Shown here piece by piece: positions 1-15,200 of a DNA stretch of 64,000 bases. The DNA comes from Halichondria panicea (taxonomy: Eukaryota; Porifera; Demospongiae; Suberitida; Halichondriidae). The stretch lies in contig NC_087379.1 of the NCBI RefSeq assembly GCF_963675165.1, forward strand, positions 4,543,442-4,607,441, in the 5' to 3' direction. Numbering within the stretch: the stretch's first letter is position 1; every line of letters starts with the position of its first letter. Under the pieces are notes generated by a model that ran no database searches, was not told where the DNA came from, and was given only the letters and a program-made list of their open reading frames with translations. Made by a program: the position numbers and the translations under genes.

Positions 1-82
1 CCGGTCACCGGAATTTTCGGCGCTCCGCGCCAAGTAGTTTCTGGCGCGCCCCCCCTTCCTCAAATTCCTGCCTACGCCCCTG
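1..82. mobile_element. Right end of a CAGGGGCGTAG-type DNA transposon (truncated by window edge)
   Basis: The sequence ends in CCTACGCCCCTG at position 82, the reverse complement of the CAGGGGCGTAGG terminus of the element at 50403-51136. Shared internal words (TTTCGGCGCT.CG.GCC) match the right end of that element. Only the right terminus is inside the window. It lies 40 bp before a splice acceptor of the multicopper oxidase gene, so it is an intronic insertion. Confidence 0.6.
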
Positions 83-122
83 CTAATGTATTGATCCTAG
101 CTCTTTTTTGTTTTTCATATAG

Positions 123-2898
123 GGTGTATCTCGACGTTTCTTATAGCTGCTCAATCTGGAAATAAGGACTATGCTGGTTTCTCATCTAAATACATGGGTG
201 GCCACACACATCTCATCTACCTCACGCTTGGAGACGGACGAGTAGTACCAGGCAACTTACCTAGTCCAGCACACAGAAATACACCTTACAGGCAAAACCT
301 AAACTTTCGAAGCACTTTTATCAACGAATGTGTTGTCCCTACTGATATTGTTCAAGTGAAACTTGTAGCCGGTGGTAATGATGGTTGGTATATAGCCTTG
401 ATTTCCATCTCCCTCCTAAATGATAACGGAGTCTTCTCTGAGCTTACAAACGATTCTCGGTTCAGTAAATGGTTGGACAAAAATAAAGCTTTCAACTATC
501 CCTACGATGCTACACAACATATACTGACACTAGTTCATCCCGCTGCCCCTACTATAGATACACCTCTATGTGGCTACGGTACTGCTATATGCGAGTGTAA
601 GGAATCTGCTTCTAAGTGTGTGCTTAGTCTTGAGGTTGACGAACTTATGACTTTCACCAGCTATCAAAAATATGGAGTTAGTCCAGAGGATGGACTATTT
701 GTTCGTGGAATGCAAGGAGTACTGTACAGCATTGATGAAGACTCGGGCTTACCTGTACCTCAGCCGACGAGTAGACTTTGTGGCGATACGTGGAATTCAA
801 AAAACTGTACAGAACCTCTCTTTGTTGATGGGAGCATTTATCGGGTGGTATTTGGCGTGAATGGTTTAATTCCTGGACCGACTATCGTTGTGCACGAAAA
901 TCAAGATGTAGTTATCAATGTGTACAATAATATGTCTTCTGAAGGTGAGTCTAAGATACATTGTGTGTACCACAAATCTATTTATACGGTATAAATTGTC
1001 TAGGCGTATAAATGTAAATAATAGCCCTAATCCAAGCCATGCATGTTTCATTCCCAGGTATTTCGATTCACTGGCATGGAATGAATCAGAGAAACTCACC
1101 GTGGATGGATGGAGTGGGTCAAATAACTCAATGTCAGATAGGACCTTCCTCTAGCTACTCCTATGAGTTCACTGCTAGCCCATCAGGTTCCTTCTGGTAC
1201 CATTCTCACAGTGGAGCACAGCGCACACAGGCCGTGTATGGTGCCTTTATTGTTAGAGAGCGACCTGCCAAGCTAGCCAGAATCAAGAGCCTGTTACTGA
1301 ACTATGAGGTTGGCGACTTTAGAGATTTACCGGGACACTCAATATCCTTTCTTGAATGGCAGCATGAAAGTTCTCTAGATAGCTTTCTTCAACTGAATGC
1401 AGGTCCAATATTCTTTCCAAAGGCGGCTTCCAGCGCATTTCTAGATGATTGTACAAAGCGATATCAACCTACAAGGAGTATGGACCTGGCAGAAGTTGGA
1501 TCAGTTCCTTTTTACTCAGGCCTCCTAAACGGCCGAGGCAGACACATAGATGTTCCGTACAGTCAGACCAGACTCAGTGTTTTCACTGTCGAGAAAGGCA
1601 GTAGCTATCGTTTCCGATTGATTGGCTCACAGGGACTTTTTTCTTTTAAGTTCTGGATTGATGGCCACAAGTTGACGGTTGTAGCTACTGACGGATTTTG
1701 GATCATTCCAAAAAAAAATGTGGACTTCATCATAGTTCATTCAGGAGAACGATACGATTTCATTCTCAATGCCGATCAATCAACAAAGAACTATTGGATA
1801 AGAGCTGAGACTCTCGAAATTAATCCTAAAGGTGGTCCCCCTTATCGATCATTGGGGAATTCTGCTGAGGGAATATTGCAATACATAGAGCCAGGAAACG
1901 TGGCTGATGTTATTAGATCCACAGAATACGAAGAAATCAAACTCAGTTCACCAGAAATTCAGTGTTCTCAAGCAAATAGTTGTATTGCAGTGAATTGTCC
2001 ATTTAAAAATTTCCATCCATTGTACTACACAACCTGTATCAACGTTGACCAACTACAACTTCTTGAAGAAACCATTTTAAGCGAATTACCTGATGCTTAT
2101 CCTTCAAGTGATTGCACTGACAACACCTGTTTGCACTTCTTCAACTTTAACTTTGAAGGTGATTCCGATTCGAGCTCTGTCAATGGACGAAATTTCATTT
2201 TCCCACCCGTGCCTCCCATGACACAGTTCTCAGATTACCAAACCCAAGGTCTACGATGTGATCTCAAAGCTGATTGCAATCCATATGGTTTGGCCTGCAA
2301 ATGTACTCACGTCATCTCAACTCCATACAACAAGACTGTGCAAATTGTACTCACAGCTATGGGTGTGTACAGCAATGCTCACCCTATTCACCTGCACGGG
2401 CATTCATTCTTCGTTGTGAAAGTTGGATACCCAGACTATGATCCCAAAACAGGTTTTGTTGCTACGGCACAAGGTCCAATATGCAACGGCAATACTACAC
2501 AAATTTACCTTCAAAATAATGACATCAAATGTCGAGACTTGAGTTCTTGCGGGGGTAGTCAATGCCCAGTTGGCGGTTGCAAACCGTATCGATGCACTAA
2601 ACCAGGTTGGAGAAACGGTACCCCACCAATAACTATCAACAGACGTACAGTTCGAAAGGACACAGTAATGGTTCCCGCTGGTGGCTACGTTGTGATCAAC
2701 ATCATATCCAACAACCCCGGATACTGGCTCCTTCACTGCCACATAGAGGTTCATCAGCTACCGGGAATGACTCTTGTTTTGAACGAGGCACCTGAGCAAC
2801 AGCTACTTTTCGATATACCACAAGGTATAAATACTTGTGGCAACTACAATGTTGATAACACTAGATTGCAAGCAAATAAAGTACGTCGTAGAAGCTAA
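123..2898 (+). CDS. Laccase-like multicopper oxidase, 3' part (5' exons lie before the window)
   Basis: Exons 123-944 and 1058-2898, joined across a 113-bp GT-AG intron that splits a Gly codon; 886 residues are visible. Family role: four copper ions oxidise phenols, amines or metal ions and reduce O2 to water; such animal enzymes are usually secreted. All four copper-binding blocks are present: HWHGM (1069-1083, right after the intron), WYHSHSG (near 1195-1215), HPIHLHGHSF (2380-2409) and HCHIEVHQLPGM (2734-2769). The residue ten after the last Cys is Met, the weak axial type-1 ligand typical of low-potential laccases. About 220 residues before the first cupredoxin domain (starting near the LFVDGSIYRV stretch) do not belong to the three-domain core; I do not recognise them, although a short stretch (GGNDGWYIALISI) faintly recalls a PLAT-like beta sandwich. 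An insert rich in Cys (about 2530-2620) precedes the last copper block. AATAAA at 2875-2880 overlaps the end of the frame. The signal peptide must lie upstream. Confidence 0.93.
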
Positions 2899-3231
2899 AA
2901 ATTTCTGCCAAAGTACACTATACTGACTGCATGTTGAGCGAGTTACAGCATTAGAGAATTTCATACATTATTAACTGTGATTTTTTATGGCATTAATTAG
3001 TTGTAACAAAGTAATAACCACTGTTTCCAATCAAACTACAATGTTGATAACATGCACTAGATTGCAAACCAATAAAGTACGTCGCAGAAGTTAAACTTTC
3101 TACAGAAGTATATGCACTTATACCAGAGATATAATTATTATATGATTTATACTGGATGTTGATTTTCTAGCAAGTTACAGCATTAATTATTATACCTACA
3201 ACAGTAAATTTTTTGATTTTTTATGGCATTA
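2839..3231 (+). repeat. Direct duplication of the multicopper oxidase 3' end
   Basis: The segment 2839-2998 (last codons, stop and 3' flank) recurs at about 3036-3231. Shared words include ACTACAATGTTGATAACA, AATAAAGTACGTCG.AGAAG, GTTACAGCATTA and GATTTTTTATGGCATTA. The second copy has small insertions and a disrupted reading frame. This is a local tandem duplication of the gene tail. Confidence 0.8.
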
Positions 3232-3659
3232 GGATTAAAGTTTGTATCTATAAATTTATATTCACTGTTCAATCGACTACACATGCAGTCCATGTAAAAG
3301 GGCAATATGTTTTAGGTACTCCAGAGTTTTTGTCCAAGGACAAAAGCTCCTACCCAGAACAAGAGCTTCTCATATACCATGCAATATTAAACCGTCCCAA
3401 CTCCACTGACACTTAATACAGTTCATCTTATAACATAATTTTACGACTAAACCATCTGTTCATGACTGTTGCATGTTGGTGTACAGTACGTTGCAGTGTA
3501 GACTAAAACAGGATGACATTGTTGTTTCTCTTTATTATGCCTCGAGGCGTAGCCGCACGAGGGATACGGCTGACCATCAATAATCTATGGTGAAATTGAT
3601 CTCTTTGGACACACCCTTTAATTATTCCTGTGGATGTAATGCGCATGCGCGCTCATTCC

Positions 3660-4080
3660 CCATGTCCAAGATCCAGATCCATATCCTCCTGGCAGAATCA
3701 TATTTTTCTTGAGGGCCTGGTAAGCCACAAAACACTACTACATAACAATATAGATAACAATATGCATGTACACAAGTCTTTTCTTCTTAGATATTATAAT
3801 TATACACTGAACTACAGATCCTGGAAGAATCAATTTTCTTCTTTCTTGAGGTCCTGGTATTAAAGCCACATAATACAGCAATAGATGCAGTGACTTTATA
3901 TAGATAAGCTAACTTTATGAAATAATTAGTAAAATTATGCACTTCCGCTTATAATTTATTGAAAACAAAATCTTCTTCTTTGTTGCTTCCTAGATCCTTG
4001 AGGTCCTGGTATAAGCAGCCACAAAACACAACACAATGATACCATAATTATACAATTGAATAGATGCAAGTCAGTTTTAG
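3660..4080 (+). repeat. Three degenerate direct repeats, about 150 bp apart
   Basis: A CCTGG...TTTTCTTCTTTCTTGAGGTCCTGGTA...AGCCACA.AACAC block occurs near 3690, 3820-3870 and 3975-4030, each time followed by AT-rich sequence with ATAGATGCA. The copies are imperfect. No coding potential is apparent. The stretch 3232-3660 before it holds only short open frames without recognisable similarity. Confidence 0.55.
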
Positions 4081-4292
4081 ACAGATTATTTTATACACTT
4101 TTTCCTCTTCTATACTTCCTCTTCTATACTTTTGAGCGAAAGCAAATCATGGCGCCAGCTTGAACACTAGTTAACACATAATTATGGGTAGCATACCTTA
4201 TTATGGTATAAAACCTCCCAATTAAGGACGCCTCCGAATAGGACAAAACATCCTGTATGCTTGTCCGTTATTCAGAGGTTCCACTGCATGCA

Positions 4293-4500
4293 TATCGTAT
4301 AGTGGGTAATTTTCGTGGGGTAAAGTATTCGTTATTTTCGTGGGTAAGCTGACCTCCACGAAACGTAGGCGTGGCTCACCGAAACACATACAATGCAGCT
4401 AGTGCAAGCAGTGAAGTCAAACGAAATTTTTACTCACGAAAATCACCATTTTCGAGTTAAATGAAATTTTTACCCCACAAAAGTTACCCTCTATACGATA
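4293..4500. mobile_element. MITE with TATCGTATAG terminal inverted repeats
   Basis: The left end TATCGTATAGTGGGTAA, followed by a TTTTCGTGGGG block, pairs with the right end, which reads TTTTACCCCACAAAAG then ACCCTCTATACGATA. The element is about 208 bp. It belongs to the same family as 42457-42667, which carries the same internal TTTTCGTGG/CCACGAAAA motifs. There is no coding capacity. Confidence 0.75.
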
Positions 4501-4785
4501 GTTGCCATGCAGGTTCTCTTTTTAACAAGCAACTTTTATTATAATTATAAGCAACACATCCCTGCAACAACCGGGCTCCAGATAAGGCATGAATATCAAT
4601 CCAGTTTGAAGATTTGCATGCCTGAGGTCGTTTTCTTAGGCGCAGCCGCACAAAGAATATGGTAAAGCCGCAGTGTGTGTATGTGCGTGTCTGTTCCAGC
4701 AAAATGACAAAACTAACAGGTTTCTAACCACGTTCTGTCGGATTTCCAAAACCAAGCTATTCAGCAATCTCAACATTTTAGCTTG

Positions 4786-5335
4786 TTCATGTACGCAATG
4801 GTTAAAATTCCCTTCAACAAAACTGTGCGGTTTGTATTATCCTCGAGTTGAAGTTCCACACTCGGTCCATTTACACAGTCCGACACACCTTTCATGTTGC
4901 GAAAATTGGATATATACCCAGACTATGAGTCGGACACTGAATTCATTTCTGATAGACCTAAACTAGGCTGTGATGTTCATGTCAATGCTCATAATATGGA
5001 CATAGAGTGTTCGGATGTATGTGAGTACGCTATTGTCCAGAGAATAAAAAATTTGAAGACTGGGTGTCATCCTTATCGTTGCACGAAACCTGGGTGGAAG
5101 AATGGTGGGAAACCGACTAATGACTTATACCTAAATTCACATACAATTCGCAAAGACACTGTAATGGTGTCAGCTGGTGGTTACGTTGTGATTATTACTT
5201 TATATCCTGGGCACTGGTTTATGCATTGTCACATTGACACATCAAATTGAAGGATACGATGTGCCGGATTCACTACCAGAAGTGCCATCTAAATGTGGAG
5301 ACTTTAGTATAAACACAAGTAACTACAAGAGTTAA
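4786..5335 (+). pseudogene. Decayed C-terminal fragment of a multicopper oxidase paralogue
   Basis: The stretch aligns by eye with the last third of the gene at 123-2898, in pieces that need three frames. 4786-4920 gives HSVHLHSPTHLSC, matching the HPIHLHGHSF block, with several copper-ligand His lost. 4894-5250 gives PYRCTKPGWKNG, RKDTVMVSAGGYVV and HWFMHCHID. A frame change and loss of about ten residues follow, removing the last His and the Met ligand, before a tail (CGDFSINTSNYKS) ending in TAA at 5333-5335. Frameshift, ligand loss and the missing upstream two thirds all indicate a dead partial copy from an old tandem duplication. Confidence 0.85.
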
Positions 5336-5708
5336 GTAGACGCTTACCAAAATTACACTGACAAGTAAACTTTTGTGAATTAGCTGTTTTGATACTGTAC
5401 TCAGTTCAACCAGTTGCCCGTAGCCGTAGGTAGGGTATTTTTTTTTGCTCTTAGAAGGACCAGTTTATTCCTTATGCCGCATAAAAACAAGACAATGGTG
5501 GAACTTTCCACACAGGGTGTGCGCGCCCTCATTGGCGATTGGTGCAGGATCGCAAGACCTGCATGCTCGTAGGAAGTCAGACGGATATGATCGTCAGTAG
5601 CCCACACCCCCTTTGAGCCAAACTCTTCAGAAGACATTTTTTAGCAATCAGTGCATAGCGCATGGTGCGGTTTTGAGTCACCCTGCTAGCTAGCTAGACC
5701 ATAGACCA

Positions 5709-7473
5709 ATGGCAGAAGAAAGTGTCACAGAAAAAAGAAGCTTACAGAGACCAAAGCGTAAGTAAAACTCCTAGCTAGCTTTTGCTAGCTAATAAATCTA
5801 TACTTATCAGTATTTAATCCACCCTCAGATTTCCAGCTACGTATGTATTTGCCTTAGTTAGCAAGCTAGCCAGCTAGTATTATCTTGGCTATGAACATAG
5901 TGTAACTAATTGACTGGCCCTATTCGATTCAGGGAACTCCAACCACAAAATATTAGGTAGTAACTATCACCTTGCCTTTAATAGCTAGCTACTATACGTG
6001 CGTACCTACTGCCTGGACAGGATTACGAGTGCCTTACAGAAGCATAGATATTACTGTAGCAATGTCTATGCAAATGTATTATAGGGCCTAGTCCTGAGTG
6101 CAAAGCATGTAGTACTGTATTAAAGCTACTTGGTACATGTCAGCTACTTAGCAGGGTCTCATTAATTAACCTGATGGTCTCATTTGTATTGCTGGTGTTA
6201 ATGAAGAGTTACAACAGCTGCTCATCATGTTTGTACTACATACATGCATACAGGTCAAAGACAAATGACTGCTAAAAGGAAAGCAGCTATGAGTCAAGTA
6301 GAAGAGGTTAGTTCTATAGATTCTTATTGAGATAGAGTTACGCAACATGTCTCTGCTTAGGATGCACAAAATCGACAGACATTCATCGATTTCTTCAACT
6401 TCTGTAATGTTGTTCTCGCCTACGAAGAAAAACTGGTTAGTACTTAAAATGGTCATGAATATTTAGATCTACTTGCACATGTGTCTTTATGGAGGTGTAT
6501 CCCTCTCAGCTGGGTGTCACATAATTATTACAACACCTCAACTTAGTCTAAACTATTATTTCCCCTCCCCCCAGTCTTCACCACCAGAGGACCATTTGCA
6601 TGGCTTCCTCGACTCGATGGGTGGTAGTTCTCACTCGTCCAGTGATTCCAGTAGTGACAGTAGTGATGACACGATTGAAGACCCGTCAAGTATCACGTCC
6701 ACCGCCTCCTCTGACAGCAAAGAGAGCAACGAGATGGTGTACACTTCAGGTGAGTGCGGGGTATGTGTTTTAGGTATTAGGTAGGGTGGTGTTTGACAAA
6801 TGGACCTTCTTGCTCTGTAGCATTTCAACTACCGATATTATATAGCCAACCATTTTTAGCCTAATGAAGCTAACCAAGTTGGTTGCATTGTAAGCACCTT
6901 AGCACCTCTAGCCTAAATTGCTAGCTTGTATTTAGCACCTCTACCTGTGTCTTTTCATAACATTAAGAGAAAAGCTTGTCTTTACTTTTCGATATGGGTG
7001 CTTTACAGTGTGTAAAAAGGGACCATCTTGTGTGTACTTCATGTAAGTTGGGTGATATATTAGTATGTTGTCTTACAGGAAGTAAGAAGGAAGAGCAGCT
7101 TGTGCACAGTTTAGGTGGGTGAGCAATGATCTTTACTTTAGTATTACTGGTGGGCTGTAGCAAATGGAACAATCTGACCATGGGTAGGACGGGCCTTAAA
7201 GGAAGGCCTGTTGACAGCCACTCAATGTATGCATCAAATTATTTTCATTTTACCCACACAGAGGATGAGGAGTGGAACTTAGTAACCTGTTTCTGCCGGA
7301 GGCCGTTTGCTGGACGCCCAATGATTGAATGCTCGGAATGTGGCACATGGATTCACATGTTTTGCGCCAACATACCTAAAGATCAAGTACCTGAAATCTA
7401 CATCTGCCCAAGTTGTCAGGTGTCGGCAAACCAAGCGAAAGGCTCTCAGGCAAAGAAACCAAGACTCACTTGA
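5709..7473 (+). CDS. PHD-finger protein of the PHF13/PHF23 type
   Basis: Six exons: 5709-5757, 6254-6306, 6361-6435, 6575-6749, 7079-7114 and 7262-7473; the joined frame gives 199 residues. The N-terminus is basic (KRSLQRPKRQRQ, then TAKRKAA) and could be a nuclear localisation signal. A short hydrophobic block follows (FIDFFNFCNVVLAYEEKL), then a Ser/Asp-rich acidic linker (near residues 60-115). A C4HC3 PHD finger is encoded wholly by the last exon: CFC, CSEC, HMFC and CPSC zinc ligands, with the FAGRPMIECSECGTWIH signature of PHF13 and PHF23. In those vertebrate proteins the finger binds trimethylated H3K4. The sponge protein is shorter than the vertebrate ones. Its stop is 281 bp before the WDR5 start codon on the same strand. 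Start chosen: the first ATG in frame with exon 2. Confidence 0.85.
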
Positions 7474-7754
7474 ACTGATTCACTCAGATACTCTCTTCAC
7501 TCCCGTCATTTTAAAATGTGACTGTCACGCTTTTTCAATTCATGTTATATATATTTACAGTGCATGTAAATCGCTGTCATGATCTTCATATATTATTGTC
7601 TCAAACCTGTGCTCAAGTGTATTATTATGCTCTAACCATAGCTGAGGTTAGCGGCCTGGTCTCGAGTTAATTTGGTATAGTCACACCCCTCCTCAGAAAA
7701 TTGAAGTAGTTTTTATTATTAGTGTAAAAGTGTGCAGCTTTATATAGAGCTCTG

Positions 7755-11903
<4,149 letters not shown>

Positions 11904-12271
11904 TACATCGACTGACATGCATGTAAATATATTATATTTCTACCTTTCTCACTGCTCTTTTTTGTCACAAAGTGATCCATAAACCACTATTATTGAAAAC
12001 TTTATATAGGTTGCTCGAAAAAAACTTCATGGTGTTCATTGATCAATCATTACAGAAATAAGTTCTTCATTATACTTATTGTCCGATCCACTAAATCAAA
12101 ATTTATGTCAGTAAACCTCCGAGGCCAAGGACGGTTTACAAAAATTAACCTGGCAGACAGTTAAAAAATTATTCTGCCACGAGTGTCCTTGACAATTATA
12201 ATAATTATAGCAAAAAAAACTTCATGGAGTGTGTTTGTTCGATCATTATAAATAATTATAGAAATTGCCCA
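11904..12271. other. Intergenic space between two convergent genes
   Basis: About 370 bp separate the WDR5 stop (+) from the MTARC stop (-). The stretch is AT-rich. A GCAAAAAAAACTTCATGG..TG near 12210 resembles TCGAAAAAAACTTCATGGTG near 12015, and both are followed by TTGATCAATCATTA / TTCGATCATTATA, so a short direct repeat of about 60 bp is present. I see no gene or RNA here. Confidence 0.6.
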
Positions 12272-15200
12272 TCAAGATTGTATATAGAGAGTGTCTCCAA
12301 CATTAATACTACCACTCTTGAGTACTGAAAAGTTGTACCCAAACAGAGGGTATGAGCCGAACCTCGAGTCCTTGGGACAATTATACACTGTTTCATGAAG
12401 ACGATACCTGCATGATCATGAGTGCATGGAGATGATTATAAGTACTGTAGTATCGAATACCCGCCTCTACATAAAAGCTGTGGCCAGCCAATTTACAAAA
12501 AATGGTACAGCACATACCCACCCCCCCCAGTCTCGCGAGTAGACGTGGGAGGGAGGGAACGTCTGGTCACTATTGCAGCAATTCCATGGCACTGAGGAAT
12601 GTAGTCACGTGCAAGATATTTGTTATTCACATGTAGACAAATATTTTCATTCGCAGCTAGCTAGCTCTTGCTTGGTCTGAGCTCCTTGTAACCAAGTTCC
12701 TTCGCAGCCAGGTATAGTTCAACACTAAAATTAGCCTTTGCTAGAGTCAATAATCCTTCTTTTCACGTTCATAATAGGAAATATACGGGGTGTTACCGCC
12801 CACTATGATGTGGACAAATCTAATTGGCACTGCCAACATTCTGGCAGGGGTCCACGGAATTGCTGCAATAGTGACCAGACGTTCCCTCCCTCCCTCCCAC
12901 GTCTGCTCGCGAGACTACCCCCCCCGGGTAACGAAAGACATGGCCAAAAGGTCACTAATTACAATTTTGCGCCTGATCAGGTGCCACATAGATCGTGTCC
13001 TACAGTAAAATTATAGTGAGGTCAACTGTGCTAATTGAATATCAACTGTACCCCTCGAGGTACAAGCTGGAAACGAAAGGTAGTATGATAAAATGTTGGA
13101 TATTTGGCAATGCATCAACCTGACAAGCTATTATTTTGATATCAAAAAAGCGTTTTAAAAACTATTGATGTGTCTTCTTCAGAAAGTTTAAATAATCATA
13201 GTTTGCGTTATGCGTGATAATTACTAAAACATTGGATTCAAAGGTCAAGACTGAATAAGCGTACGCTAGTATTTTATGTTGTAATTGTCCTTGATCTTTT
13301 GACCCTGACGGACCTCTGAGAGCCATACCTCTCAGATATACCCCCTGACGAAAGGCCAGAGGATACCATGGCCAAAGCTTGTTCCTAATGGGGTTCAACA
13401 ACACTTACTTTTTGAGAGTACTGATTGGCTCCTCGCCAGTGACGCAGCCCTGCTCTGGATGGACACGAGTCATCCTACAGCGACCACACGCTTTCAACCC
13501 CCTAAGAATTACCTCATCACCGACTCTCACTGCTTCCCAGCTGTCCTGTTTGGGATGGTGAGGGCAAAAATCATCACGCAATATTCCTAATACCGTATGA
13601 CTAGAATATTTTGCGGGTGAAAAACCTTTGCGAATGAGCCAAATCAGCAGAAAATTTGACCCTTTGCGATCTAGCTATTGCTTCTGGTAATTTAATTTTA
13701 GGTTTTGCGGATTTTATTGTTGCGAATTGATCAACCATTACAAAGTTTGCAAATATTTGATGCTCGCTAATAATACGGTATCAATCATTACTGCCCTTTT
13801 AAGTGATCTAAATTTTCAACACCCATCATACATGTACATACAGGCTCAATGCTTTGTGGCGCATACATCATATTACATGTATATCATATCCAGCAAACTT
13901 TATAGTACGCTCCATACACACACCTCAGCATGTGGTAGACATCCTGACACAACAACGTTGGGTCGAAATCTTTCCATCGGTAGAGCAGTGTCCAGTTTAG
14001 AGTTGAGCAGCTCCAGTGATGCCTCAGAGGCCATTAGTACCGGGGACCAGTCAGAGAAGCTTGTCTGCATGACGAGTGTGAGAGACAACAAAGTTAGTTG
14101 CTGGAAAGTGGTACAAACACATTGCTATAAACAGCAACATTTTTTGTACGACATAAATTATTTTGTACTTACTGTTAGTTACTTACACTCACAGATGTAT
14201 AACTTGTACTTTCACAAATAGCTGGTGTTAAAACCATGAGTACAACCTATAACAAACAAATGTTAGTTACCTCTTCTCCGTGCCTGGTGATGTCATCCCA
14301 TTGGTGATCCTGCTTGAGGACCCTGGCCCTGTGACGAGGGGCCATGTAGTAGAGCCGACAGCCATCTAGTCCTAGGAACTGTGACACCCACTGACTGGCC
14401 TCCTCCCCCATGTCCACGCCTTCACCACTTATTGCCCACACCCTAGGTAAATATGAGAGTACCAAATTGATATCTCAGAGAACATATTCATTAATTATAT
14501 CATGCATGCAATACTGCGACCGTTACTTAAGGAGGGAGCGTTAACAACTATTACTGGGCCATGCAAAACAATTCTGCCACCTACTTGACTAGTGTGGTTT
14601 GGGCATCCTCTGGTGGTTGTGGGAGAGTCAGTTTGCTCATGTCAGGAGCGTTGAGGGACAGTTGTACTTGACCATCCTCAAGGAAAGTAAGCTCAGGCTG
14701 GATTTTAGCCATAGTTGGTTGCTTACGCTGGTTGCAGAAGGACCCAGTCTTGTCAATAATCACCCAGCACCTGTTATAGTAGATCTGTCACTGAAAAATA
14801 TGGAACGCCGAATTCGCCAAAATTGTTGTTCACAAAAATAGCTTATAAAACGATAAAATGATAAAATTCGAGTTGCTAATTGATTCGCTATTCGATTTGC
14901 GAAATAATTTGTTAAACGATACTGAAATCGAATAACCGCACCCACAACATGGGTTTGTCACGCCTACCATGAGAATATTAGCCAATCTGGGTGTGGCTAC
15001 TTCGAGCTTAATGTATCACGTGGAAAAGTTATTTTTGTATGTTCAGGTCCTCTGTGTTCAGGTTTGTGTTCAAACGTGGAAGCATTCTTGGTGCACTGCT
15101 TACTGGTCAAGATATCTAGGTAGCTGCTAATGATTGATAGTCTAGTTAATTTACTTAGGAGGAGAAACTGTCACTCTAGGTACTAGGTGCAGAAGGTGTG

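Noticed and set aside
866-1154. Overlapping short frames on both strands across the multicopper oxidase intron
   Set aside because: They are shadows of the real exons; splice sites and copper motifs fix the true frame.
3213-3416. 67-codon frame after the duplicated laccase tail
   Set aside because: No similarity to the oxidase or other families that I can see; the length is expected by chance in this composition.
5401-5637. 78-codon minus-strand frame just upstream of the PHD-finger gene, as if divergently transcribed
   Set aside because: It has an ATG but no recognisable motif, no clear donor site, and no continuation; nothing beyond length supports it.
13162-13404. 80-codon minus-strand frame next to MTARC exon 5, considered as the terminal exon
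   Set aside because: It lacks the MOSC C-terminal pattern. The proper last exon, with the PLFG...INVGD motif, was found at 12272-12407.
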